Origin: Candidatus Segatella intestinihominis
GTDB lineage: Bacteria > Bacteroidota > Bacteroidia > Bacteroidales > Bacteroidaceae
NCBI GenBank assembly: GCA_900548535.1
Contig: URLG01000108.1
Coordinates: 1 to 7,099, forward strand
Length of the DNA stretch: 7,099 nucleotides
Reading direction: 5' to 3'
The position numbers were made by a program, and so were the translations under genes. The notes beneath the pieces were generated by a model. That model ran no database searches, was not told the DNA's origin, and saw only the letters and a program-made list of their open reading frames with translations. Below, piece after piece: positions 1 to 6,392 of this stretch. The stretch's first letter is position 1; each line of letters starts with the position of its first letter.

Positions 1-54
1 ACCCTAGACCCACTGATTAAGAGTCAGTTGCTCTACCAACTGAGCTAAGGGTGC
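1..54 (-). tRNA. tRNA-Lys (anticodon CTT), 3' end cut off by the window
   Basis: Read on the minus strand from 54, the sequence folds as a tRNA: acceptor 5' strand GCACCCT, TA, D stem GCTC/GAGC around AGTTGGTA, anticodon stem ACTGA/TCAGT with loop CTCTTAA, variable GGGTC, then the 5' side of the T stem (TAGGG). The anticodon CTT is at plus positions 21-19, giving lysine. The 3' half of the T arm, the acceptor 3' strand and any CCA lie outside the window. It is transcribed leftwards from the promoter at 89-120. Confidence 0.95.
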
Positions 55-67
55 AACTTGTTATTGC

Positions 68-138
68 CTCATTTCTGAATTGCGAGTGCAAAGGTACTAC
101 TATTTTTTGATTCCACCAAATTTTTTCGCAACTTTTTT
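68..138 (-). repeat. Inverted copy A of a 71-bp tRNA promoter module
   Basis: The reverse complement of this stretch matches 6948-7018 at 65 of 71 positions without gaps. The match includes an A-run/GTTGC block, TTTGGTGGAATCAAA, a perfectly identical 20-base block over the -7 box and start region, and AGAAATGAG in the transcribed leader. It begins one base after the GHL10 stop codon (141-139). The two copies are best read as paralogous stable-RNA promoters, not as mobile-element ends. Confidence 0.85.
89..120 (-). promoter_or_regulatory. Bacteroidota-type promoter of tRNA-Lys
   Basis: On the minus strand, TTTG (120-117) is followed after exactly 20 bases by TACCTTTG (96-89), matching the Bacteroidota housekeeping sigma pattern TTTG/TTG near -33 and TAnnTTTG near -7. 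The 3' end of the -7 box lies 34 bases from the tRNA 5' end, leaving a leader of roughly 28 nt. The element is nearly identical to the tRNA-Asp promoter at the other end of the window, with the same spacer length. Confidence 0.85.
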
Positions 139-1860
139 CTAACTTTTTTTATTTTCTTTCTTTACGAAGGTGCCTAGAGTGTGCCTGATTCCTCTTTTGT
201 CGAGGCTTTGTAGACGATATATACCGGGTTTTAACCTACTGATGTTTACTTGGTTATCAGTTATGTAGAACTGGGCGGCAACTACTTCTTGCAGAGTTTC
301 TACCAAGACAACTCTTGTTTCGAGATTTTTTCCTGTTTCTCCCAGATTTACCTTCTTTCCGTCGCAAGCAAGCATTTTTGCTGCTCCATAGTGGTTGCGA
401 TTTCTCTGAGCATCGGCTTGAAATTCTTGAGTTGCTTGGCTTTCTATACCATATCCATCACTCGCTGTTACTGCAAAATAGAGTGGATTTTCATCAGCAG
501 TCCCCATTTCGCCATCTAGAGTGATAGAATTTCCCATGTGTCGAGCCGCTATCAGATTGCGTGCGTCGGTTACATCTACTGGGTAGGTATGGCTCGCATA
601 TAAATTATTATATATATAAGGAGTCTGGATGCGGCTACCGTCTGTATAGCTGTATGTGTTGTTCCAGCTGATGCGAGTCTTGCCACCTGTTTCCGTCACT
701 TTCAGCTGCTGAGGTTGTGCTGGTGTGTGCTTGCTAGCCCAAGTCATAGGGGGTATGAGCGAAGGGTAGGCGTTGAATCGATCGGTGAAGTCGAGGATGC
801 CTTGACGATTGTCGAGCAAGAACTTGTTGCGGAAGAATGCGTAGCCCATACCCAGGTTACGCGTGTGTTGCATCTCTGTCGTTACATCGTCGATATTCCA
901 TTTGCCCTCCTTGGGATCCAGGAAGTAGATGCCCAGACCAGGTACCACAATCTTGCCATGGCTCTGCTCCTGCCAGTCGATGGCGAAGGGATAGAACTGT
1001 TCGCCACGGAAGTACATCATCGGGAAGAGCTCGTCCATCAGTCCGTCGCGAAGCCAGCCCTGTGCGTTCTGGCAAACCTTGGTGTTGGCATTCCAGCCGT
1101 GGCTCCAGTAGCGGCTCAGGTCATCATACTTGCCCACGGGCGAGCAGCTCATCTTAACCCAAGGCTTCTCTGCTTTCACAGCTCTGTGTATCTTCTCCAC
1201 GATGCTGGTGATGTAGCGGCGTCCCTGCTCACGGCTCACTCTGATGTTCCATGTCTCTGGATAGCGAATGTAGTCGAGATGGATGCCGTCTACATTATAG
1301 CGGTGAGTTATCTCTTGGCAGATGTGTGCCAGGTAATCGCCCGTACGGCTGTCCTCAGGATTCATATAGCCATCGGCACCTATCTTCTTGATGAGGGTAG
1401 GGTATTTCTGACGGAGCGATTTACAGCCCAGTGCATTCCATTTCCCCACGGGGATGGTAACCACCCAAGCGTGTAGTTCCATGCCTCGCTTATGGCACTC
1501 GTCGATGGCAAACTGCAAGGCATCATAGCCCGGACTCTTGCCAGGGAAGCCAGACAGGCATCCATCCCATGGCTCGATGTCGGATGGATATATCATCGTG
1601 CCTCTCACTCGGGTTTGTATCAGCACCGTGTTGATCTTGGCTTGCTGCAAACGGTCGAGTATCTGGCGAAGTTCTTGCTTCTGTTTCTCTGCCGAGTGGG
1701 GTGACTGGCTATAAGAATGAGGCCAGTCTATGCCGCCGATGGTGGTGAGCCAAACGGCTCTAACTTCATATTTGGGAGCTTGGTCATTGTAGACAAAACT
1801 CTGTGCTTTGGCACTCAAAAAGGGGCCTAAAAGGAGAAATAATATATATATTCTGCGCAT
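139..1860 (-). CDS. Secreted GHL10-family glycoside hydrolase-like protein (DUF187/YngK/DigH type)
   Basis: This 573-residue protein has an N-terminal signal peptide (positive MRR, hydrophobic core 4-15, AKA|Q cleavage after residue 19, no lipobox Cys). A GHL10 TIM-barrel-like domain covers about 31-370: VRAVWLTTIGGIDWP (33-47), TVLIQTRVRG (78-87) and the hallmark DGIHLDYIRYP (191-201). A fibronectin III-like domain follows (about 380-482), then a C-terminal beta-rich stretch (about 493-568) ending VNISRLKPGIYRL...FVKK. E. coli DigH (YddW) of this family cleaves peptidoglycan glycan strands stripped of peptides, so a wall-remodelling role is plausible here but inferred. The frame is open to 1944, but ATG at 1860 is chosen: it starts a perfect signal peptide, and the promoter -7 box (1886-1879) lies inside the longer version. 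Stop is TAG at 141-139. The gene stands alone, divergent from the CstA gene. Confidence 0.9.
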   Translation of the reverse strand: MRRIYILFLLLGPFLSAKAQSFVYNDQAPKYEVRAVWLTTIGGIDWPHSYSQSPHSAEKQKQELRQILDRLQQAKINTVLIQTRVRGTMIYPSDIEPWDGCLSGFPGKSPGYDALQFAIDECHKRGMELHAWVVTIPVGKWNALGCKSLRQKYPTLIKKIGADGYMNPEDSRTGDYLAHICQEITHRYNVDGIHLDYIRYPETWNIRVSREQGRRYITSIVEKIHRAVKAEKPWVKMSCSPVGKYDDLSRYWSHGWNANTKVCQNAQGWLRDGLMDELFPMMYFRGEQFYPFAIDWQEQSHGKIVVPGLGIYFLDPKEGKWNIDDVTTEMQHTRNLGMGYAFFRNKFLLDNRQGILDFTDRFNAYPSLIPPMTWASKHTPAQPQQLKVTETGGKTRISWNNTYSYTDGSRIQTPYIYNNLYASHTYPVDVTDARNLIAARHMGNSITLDGEMGTADENPLYFAVTASDGYGIESQATQEFQADAQRNRNHYGAAKMLACDGKKVNLGETGKNLETRVVLVETLQEVVAAQFYITDNQVNISRLKPGIYRLQSLDKRGIRHTLGTFVKKENKKS

Positions 1861-1878
1861 AATCTTACAATTTGACAA

Positions 1879-1909
1879 CAAAGATACGAATATTTTTTCG
1901 TATTTCAAA
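1879..1909 (-). promoter_or_regulatory. Promoter of the GHL10 gene
   Basis: Minus-strand TTTG (1909-1906), 19-base spacer, then TATCTTTG (1886-1879) is a full match to the Bacteroidota -33/-7 pattern. The -7 box ends 18 bases before the ATG at 1860, so the 5' leader should be only about 10-13 nt. This promoter settles the start choice, because the upstream in-frame ATG at 1944 would not be transcribed from it. Confidence 0.8.
1884..1903. promoter_or_regulatory. Perfect 7+7 palindrome between divergent promoters (possible operator)
   Basis: ATACGAA (1884-1890) and TTCGTAT (1897-1903) are exact reverse complements separated by 6 bases (TATTTT). The site overlaps the last bases of the GHL10 -7 box and almost all of its spacer. 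It also covers the place where the -33 element of the CstA promoter should be. A dimeric regulator bound here could control both genes. No regulator gene is adjacent, so this is inference from position and symmetry only. Confidence 0.4.
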
Positions 1910-1926
1910 TAAAAATTGTACTTTTG
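1895..1926 (+). promoter_or_regulatory. Promoter of the CstA gene
   Basis: TACTTTTG (1919-1926) matches the TAnnTTTG -7 element on the plus strand. The expected -33 region (about 1895-1899) is only a T-run, without a clear TTG, so the upstream element is weak. The predicted start near 1933 gives an A-rich leader of about 65 nt, with no Shine-Dalgarno and an AATAAGAGAAA stretch directly before the ATG at 1998. Confidence 0.6.
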
Positions 1927-1997
1927 CGGTAGAAATATAAACAAAACGCTGTAAAAGGCGCAAAAAATAGAGAGATATTTAAAAACAATAAGAGAAA

Positions 1998-3536
1998 ATG
2001 GTCAGTTTCATTATTAGTTTGGTGGCCCTGGTATTGGGCTACATGCTTTATGGAAAATTCGTGGCGCATGTGTTCGGTCCTGATGACCGTCCTACGCCAG
2101 CAGTGACCAAAGCCGATGGTGTCGACTTCATGGTGCTGCCAAGTTGGAAAATCTTTATGATCCAGTTCCTCAACATTGCGGGAACGGGTCCAATCTTCGG
2201 TGCCATCATGGGTGCCTGGTATGGACCGGTGGCTTATCTGTGGATCATCTTCGGCTGTATCTTCGCCGGAGCGATGCACGATTACATGAGTGGTATGCTC
2301 AGTATTCGCAATGATGGTGCGGGCTTGCCAGAGTTGGTGGGCAAGTACTTGGGAGGAAAGACCAAGAAGGTGATGCTGGTGTTCTCTGTCATCTTGCTGA
2401 TGATGGTGGGTGCCGTGTTCGTGTATAGTCCAGCCATTATCCTCAATGGTATCTGCAATACGGATGCTGTCTGGGGTAGTAAGATGTTCTGGATTGTGGT
2501 CATCTTCGTATATTACCTCATCGCCACCTTGCTGCCTATTGACAAGATTATCGGTAAGGTATATCCGCTCTTCGCCTTCTCGTTGTTGTTTATGGCGGGA
2601 GCATTGATGATTGGCTTGTTCGTGAAGTGGCCTACCATCCCAGAGTTGTGGAGCAACTTGGCTTCTTGCAATCTGAATGAGAATCCAGCTTGGCTGGGCA
2701 CCGAACCTTTCATGCAGAAGAGTCCGCTCTTCCCATGCCTCTTCATCACCATTGCCTGTGGTGCTATCAGTGGTTTCCATGCCACTCAGAGCCCTTTGAT
2801 GGCTAGATGTATGAAGAGTGAGAAGATGGGTCGCCCTATCTTCTATGGTGCGATGATTACCGAGGGTGTCGTTGCCTTGATTTGGGCTACGGTATCTATG
2901 TATTTCTTCTACTATGGTGGATGGCGTGAGTGTGTAAGTCCTGATATGGTTCAGCAGTTTATCTCACAGGCAGGCGATGGCAAGTCGCTCGTTCAGTTCT
3001 TTGATGCGCCTATAGTGGTAAAGCTCGTTTGCTCTAGCTGGCTGGGTGTGGCTGGTGGCATCTTGGCACTCCTGGGTGTTGTGGCTGCGCCTATCACCAG
3101 TGGAGATACAGCCCTGCGCAGTGCCCGCTTGATTATTGCCGAGTTTATCGGCTTGGAGCAGCGCTCTATGCGCAAGCGTCTCTATGTATGCGTGCCTCTA
3201 TTCATCGTTACTATCGCCATCTTGGTATGGCAGATGGAGAATCCTGATGGCTTCAACATCATCTGGCAGTACTTCGGATGGGCTAACCAGACGCTCTCTG
3301 TGTTCACTCTCTGGACATTGACCGTCTATCTGGTACAGCAGAAGAAGCCTTACGTGATGACATTGATCCCTGCCGTATTTATGACGGTGGTTTGCTCTAC
3401 CTTCCTCTTCATTTCGCCTACGGCGTTTGCCTTGAGCGGGGTAGTGGGCTATACAGGCAGTGTCATCGTACTGGTATTGTCATTGGTATGGTTCTTTGCT
3501 TGGTATCGCAAGTATCAGAAGGGTATCGCTCAGTAA
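1998..3536 (+). CDS. cstA: CstA-family transporter (short form)
   Basis: This 512-residue polytopic inner-membrane protein has about 12 hydrophobic segments (roughly 3-19, 66-90, 124-146, 163-181, 188-209, 244-262, 282-304, 343-366, 397-411, 430-447, 452-472, 482-502). Family motifs are NIAGTGPIFGAIMGAWYGP (59-77), AMHDYMSGMLSIRNDG (92-107), CGAISGFHATQSPL (254-267) and APITSGDTALRSARL (364-378). CstA proteins take up peptides and, in E. coli, pyruvate; E. coli CstA is induced on carbon starvation. This protein is much shorter than E. coli CstA (about 700 residues), but both ends look intact and the motifs are in order. I read it as a natural short form, not a truncation. The substrate cannot be told from sequence. 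It is transcribed from its own promoter, divergently from the GHL10 gene; the next gene follows 63 nt downstream. Confidence 0.92.
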   Translation: MVSFIISLVALVLGYMLYGKFVAHVFGPDDRPTPAVTKADGVDFMVLPSWKIFMIQFLNIAGTGPIFGAIMGAWYGPVAYLWIIFGCIFAGAMHDYMSGMLSIRNDGAGLPELVGKYLGGKTKKVMLVFSVILLMMVGAVFVYSPAIILNGICNTDAVWGSKMFWIVVIFVYYLIATLLPIDKIIGKVYPLFAFSLLFMAGALMIGLFVKWPTIPELWSNLASCNLNENPAWLGTEPFMQKSPLFPCLFITIACGAISGFHATQSPLMARCMKSEKMGRPIFYGAMITEGVVALIWATVSMYFFYYGGWRECVSPDMVQQFISQAGDGKSLVQFFDAPIVVKLVCSSWLGVAGGILALLGVVAAPITSGDTALRSARLIIAEFIGLEQRSMRKRLYVCVPLFIVTIAILVWQMENPDGFNIIWQYFGWANQTLSVFTLWTLTVYLVQQKKPYVMTLIPAVFMTVVCSTFLFISPTAFALSGVVGYTGSVIVLVLSLVWFFAWYRKYQKGIAQ

Positions 3537-3599
3537 TGAGCGTGCCCTGAATGAATATGATATATTTTATTAACAAAACACATAATAATATTTGTGCGT

Positions 3600-4082
3600 A
3601 TGAAAAAAATAGCTCTTGTGGCTGCTGCGCTGATTACTACGTTGGCAGCTCACGCTCAGTTTGAAAGTGACAAAAAGTATTTGGGTGCGTCTTTGACGGG
3701 ACTCAACTTGAGTTATAATGGTACCGAAGACCTCAACCTGGGTATCCAGGCAAAGGCGGGTTACATGGTAGCTGACGACTGGATGCTCCTCGGTCAGGCA
3801 GAGTATCAGCATTCGGGTGCAGAGGGTGTCAAGGACTACTTCTCTGTCGGCGCTCAGGGTAGATACTATATCGAGCAGAATGGTCTCTATCTGGGATTGG
3901 GTGCCAAGTTGGTGCATACCGGGAGTTACAATGACTTGATGCCGGGCCTGGAGATAGGTTATGCTTTCTTCATCAGCAAGGAGGTTACCATCGAGCCAGC
4001 TGTGTATTACGACCAGAGTTTCAAGAATCATGCCGATCATTCTACTGTAGGCTTGAAGGTGGGCATCGGTATTTATCTCTAA
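3600..4082 (+). CDS. Small outer-membrane beta-barrel protein
   Basis: This 160-residue protein starts with a clear signal peptide (MKK, hydrophobic 4-17, AHA|Q cleavage after residue 19). The rest shows alternating hydrophobic/polar, aromatic- and glycine-rich segments that can be read as eight beta strands (about 27-37, 45-56, 60-70, 78-91, 94-105, 112-124, 128-138, 148-159) joined by short turns. It ends in VGIGIYL, typical of the OmpA/OmpX-like beta-barrel superfamily. The role is unknown; such barrels are usually structural or adhesive. A GTG at 3594 is in frame two codons earlier, but ATG at 3600 gives the normal MKK signal start. It follows cstA by 63 nt with no recognisable terminator between, and ends 6 nt before recR, so it is probably cotranscribed with recR. 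Confidence 0.85.
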   Translation: MKKIALVAAALITTLAAHAQFESDKKYLGASLTGLNLSYNGTEDLNLGIQAKAGYMVADDWMLLGQAEYQHSGAEGVKDYFSVGAQGRYYIEQNGLYLGLGAKLVHTGSYNDLMPGLEIGYAFFISKEVTIEPAVYYDQSFKNHADHSTVGLKVGIGIYL

Positions 4083-4088
4083 ACGAGT

Positions 4089-4700
4089 ATGCAACAGCAA
4101 TATTCATCAGCTTTATTGGAGAAAGCGGTGGGTGAGTTTGCTAAACTGCCAGGCGTGGGGCGAAAGACAGCCTTGCGCCTTGTGCTGTTTATGCTCCGAC
4201 GTAGTGATGAGGAGGTAGACCAGTTCGTGGAGTCGGTGGCTAAGATGAAGCACGAGGTGAAATACTGCCGTGTGTGTCATAACATCAGTGATACCGATGT
4301 TTGCCCCATCTGTTCCGATCCTCGTAGAGATGCTTCAACCATCTGCGTGGTGGAGAACGTGCAGGATGTGCTGGCGGTGGAAAACACGCAGCAGTTTCAT
4401 GGACTCTATCATGTGCTGGGTGGCATCATCTCGCCTATGGACGGTATCGGTCCTTCGGATATTGAGATAGATTCGCTCGTAAGGCGTGTGGCGGAAGGAG
4501 GCATCCAGGAAGTAATCTTTGCCCTGAGCAGCACGATGGAGGGAGATACCACCAACTTCTACATCTCTCGCAAACTGGCTGATTACCCTGTGAAGCTGTC
4601 TGTCATAGCCCGAGGCATCTCTGTAGGCGATGAACTGGAATATACCGACGAGGTGACGCTGGGGCGCAGTATTCTCAACCGTACTCCATTCGGTAAGTAA
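4089..4700 (+). CDS. recR: Recombination mediator RecR
   Basis: At 203 residues this is full family length, with all RecR parts in order. The helix-hairpin-helix is FAKLPGVGRKTALRLVLFML (17-36), the four-cysteine zinc site is C60, C63, C72, C75 (CRVCHN...VCPICSD), and the Toprim domain is about 84-176 (ICVVENVQDVLAVE, YHVLGG, EGDTT, ARGIS). The C-terminal LEYTDEVTLGRSI completes it. RecR acts with RecO (and RecF) to load RecA on SSB-coated single-stranded DNA at gaps and stalled forks. The ATG at 4089 is 6 nt after the barrel-protein stop, so translation may be coupled. The membrane protein gene follows after 29 nt. No residues expected to be essential are missing. Confidence 0.99.
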   Translation: MQQQYSSALLEKAVGEFAKLPGVGRKTALRLVLFMLRRSDEEVDQFVESVAKMKHEVKYCRVCHNISDTDVCPICSDPRRDASTICVVENVQDVLAVENTQQFHGLYHVLGGIISPMDGIGPSDIEIDSLVRRVAEGGIQEVIFALSSTMEGDTTNFYISRKLADYPVKLSVIARGISVGDELEYTDEVTLGRSILNRTPFGK

Positions 4701-4729
4701 TTAAGTATTAATTATTCGCTCAACATTCA

Positions 4730-5167
4730 ATGAATATAAAGCAAGTACAACGTATATTGATGACCAATTTCTTCTTTATGGTCATCGTGGCGCTTCTGTT
4801 AGTGGCGCTTTATGAAACGGAAATCTTGGAGCCTACGGATATGGCTTCAGATGCTACTCTGATATTTGGTATCTTGACGATGATGGAACTGATAACCATT
4901 ATCGTGATTCCACTGGCATTGAAGATGTTTAGCTTGAAGGCGGTGCATCGCAAGTTGGTACTTCGCAAGGGTGATGCGCTCTTGCCTTGGGGTACGGCTC
5001 GCATCAACATGCTCTGCTTGCCTATGCTCATCAATACCTTTATGTATTATCAGACCATGTCGCCAGCCTTTGGCTATATGGCTATCATCCTCATGCTCTG
5101 TCTCTTCTTTGTGTATCCTTCCATCGGAAGATGTGAGGAGGAAACGAGCGAAGAAAATAATATATGA
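4730..5167 (+). CDS. Small four-helix membrane protein of unknown function
   Basis: I do not recognise a named family in this 145-residue protein. It has four likely membrane helices (about 11-28, 44-66, 92-108, 113-130). A basic loop lies between helices 2 and 3 (KAVHRKLVLRKGDALLPWGTAR, about 70-91, key residues H73, R74, K75, R79, K80, W87, R91), and the tail is acidic (EEETSEENN, 136-144). The basic loop and acidic tail suggest that both face the cytoplasm. Its TGA overlaps the ATG of the glycosyltransferase gene in the sequence ATGA (5164-5167), a common sign of translational coupling. A role as membrane partner of that enzyme is a reasonable inference. The start at 4730 follows recR by 29 nt with an A/T-rich leader. 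Confidence 0.85.
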   Translation: MNIKQVQRILMTNFFFMVIVALLLVALYETEILEPTDMASDATLIFGILTMMELITIIVIPLALKMFSLKAVHRKLVLRKGDALLPWGTARINMLCLPMLINTFMYYQTMSPAFGYMAIILMLCLFFVYPSIGRCEEETSEENNI

Positions 5168-6360
5168 AACTCTCGGTTGTTATCGTCAATTATAATGTCA
5201 AGTATTATGTAGATCAATGTCTGCGCTCTGTGCTTCGTGCTTTTGCAGCTATGCAATCAGCGGAGCAGAGTGGAGAGGCTGGTGATATGGCAGCCGAGGT
5301 AATCGTGGTGGACAATCATTCTAGCGATGGATCCGTGGAGTATCTGCAGCAGCGTTATCCTAAGTCGGAATATCCGATGGTGCGCATCGTGAGCAGTATG
5401 CACAATCTGGGATTTGCCCGTGGCAACAACATAGCCATCCGCCAGAGTCAGAGCGATTATGTATTGCTCCTGAATCCTGATACGATCGTGGGCGAGCAGG
5501 TGTTGCTGGAGTGCGTGCGCTTCATGGATAGCCATGCTGATGCGGGAGCAGTGGGTGTTCACATGCAGAATGCATCGGGCAAGACGGCTATGGAGAGCAG
5601 GCGAGGATTGCCTTCGCCGATGGTGGCTTTCTATAAGATGATGGGGCTCACCGCCCGCTTCCCTAGGAGTCGTGTCTTCGGTCATTACTATATGGGCTTT
5701 CTGCCTTGGGATGAGCCGGGACAGATTGAAGTGGTGAGTGGTGCTTTCTGCATGGTTCGTCGGGAAGCCCTCAATCAGGTGGGACTTTTAGATGAAGACT
5801 TCTTTATGTATGGCGAGGACATCGACCTCTCTTATCGCATATTGAAGGGCGGCTATCACAACTATTATCTTCCTCTCCGCATTTGCCATTATAAAGGCGA
5901 GAGCACAGAGAAGTCTAGTTTCCGTTATGTCCACGTCTTTTATGAGGCTATGCTTATCTTCTTCCGCAAGCACTATTCGGGTATGTCTGTTTTGCTCAGC
6001 CTTCCCATCAAGCTTGCCATTTATGCCAAGGCAAGTGTGGCTTTGGTTAGGATGCTTTCCGATAGGATGCGTAAGAGTCTGGGCTTCTATACGAAGAATG
6101 AGCAGAGACAACCAGTTTATGTGTTTCAGGGAAGCACGGAGATGCGGCAGGCTTGTGGGGAGATAGCCAATAGGCTGGGACTCGACGTGCAGCAGCAGTG
6201 GGATGGCAAGAGTAGATGTTGTAGGGTATTTGATGCCGATGCAATGAGCTATGAGGAGATGTTGCCCCTGATGTCACAACAGAATGATGAGCGAGTGGGC
6301 TTGGGAACATACTCCAAGGAGATGGGGGTAATCATTACCGAGGATGAAGTGATGGTATAA
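5164..6360 (+). CDS. Family 2 glycosyltransferase (rhamnosyltransferase/RfbF-WbbL-like) with C-terminal extension
   Basis: This 398-residue protein has an N-terminal GT-A domain: VVIVNYN (5-11), EVIVVDNHSSDGS (45-57), NLGFARGNN (81-89), LLLNPDT (101-107, the NPD form of the metal-binding site), VVSGAFCMVRREA (190-202), and GEDIDLSYR (217-225), which holds the acidic pair near the catalytic base. A hydrophobic/basic stretch at about 258-298 probably lies on the inner membrane. Members transfer sugars from nucleotide donors onto lipid-linked or surface glycans; donor and acceptor cannot be told here. Two oddities: a longer alanine/glutamate-rich linker at about 26-44 before the second strand, and a C-terminal part (about 312-398) outside the GT-A fold, starting VYVFQGSTEMRQAC. 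The start ATG overlaps the upstream membrane protein's stop, so the two are probably coupled. Confidence 0.92.
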   Translation: MKLSVVIVNYNVKYYVDQCLRSVLRAFAAMQSAEQSGEAGDMAAEVIVVDNHSSDGSVEYLQQRYPKSEYPMVRIVSSMHNLGFARGNNIAIRQSQSDYVLLLNPDTIVGEQVLLECVRFMDSHADAGAVGVHMQNASGKTAMESRRGLPSPMVAFYKMMGLTARFPRSRVFGHYYMGFLPWDEPGQIEVVSGAFCMVRREALNQVGLLDEDFFMYGEDIDLSYRILKGGYHNYYLPLRICHYKGESTEKSSFRYVHVFYEAMLIFFRKHYSGMSVLLSLPIKLAIYAKASVALVRMLSDRMRKSLGFYTKNEQRQPVYVFQGSTEMRQACGEIANRLGLDVQQQWDGKSRCCRVFDADAMSYEEMLPLMSQQNDERVGLGTYSKEMGVIITEDEVMV

Positions 6361-6377
6361 GTCCTATATATTATATA

Positions 6378-6392
6378 ATGTACGCGCGTACA
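6378..6392. repeat. Palindromic, purine/pyrimidine-alternating element between GT2 and GNAT genes
   Basis: TGTACGCGCGTACA (6379-6392) is a perfect 14-bp palindrome. With the preceding A it forms 15 bases of strictly alternating purine and pyrimidine. It sits between two TATA-rich stretches (about 6364-6377 and 6394-6407) that extend the symmetry imperfectly. No T-run follows, so it is not a classic intrinsic terminator. It could be an operator, an mRNA hairpin separating the GT2 and GNAT messages, or a structure-prone DNA site; the sequence does not decide between these. Confidence 0.5.

Noticed and set aside
606..621. Exact 16-base match (TATTATATATATAAGG) with 6394-6409
   Set aside because: Low-complexity AT run; one copy is codons for YIYNNLY in the GHL10 gene, so coincidence is likely.
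715..1476. Long plus-strand open frame (253 codons) opposite the GHL10 gene
   Set aside because: It is antisense to a protein with signal peptide and clear family motifs; its translation has no recognisable domain and no promoter lies ahead of it.
1861..1944. Longer N-terminus for the GHL10 protein, starting at 1944
   Set aside because: The extra 28 residues precede a perfect signal peptide and cover the promoter -7 box at 1886-1879.
1905..2780. Long minus-strand open frame (291 codons) opposite cstA
   Set aside because: Its translation is rich in His, Thr, Gln and Glu with no domain, as expected from the complement of a membrane-protein gene; cstA is well supported.
3583..3596. TAATATTTG just before the barrel gene as a promoter -7 box
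   Set aside because: Spacing between TA and TTTG is one base too long, no -33 element is visible, and it would leave almost no leader.
3594..3599. GTG start for the barrel protein
   Set aside because: ATG two codons later gives the standard MKK signal peptide start.
3537..3599. Terminator between cstA and the barrel gene
   Set aside because: No GC-rich stem followed by a T-run can be seen in this 63-bp spacer.
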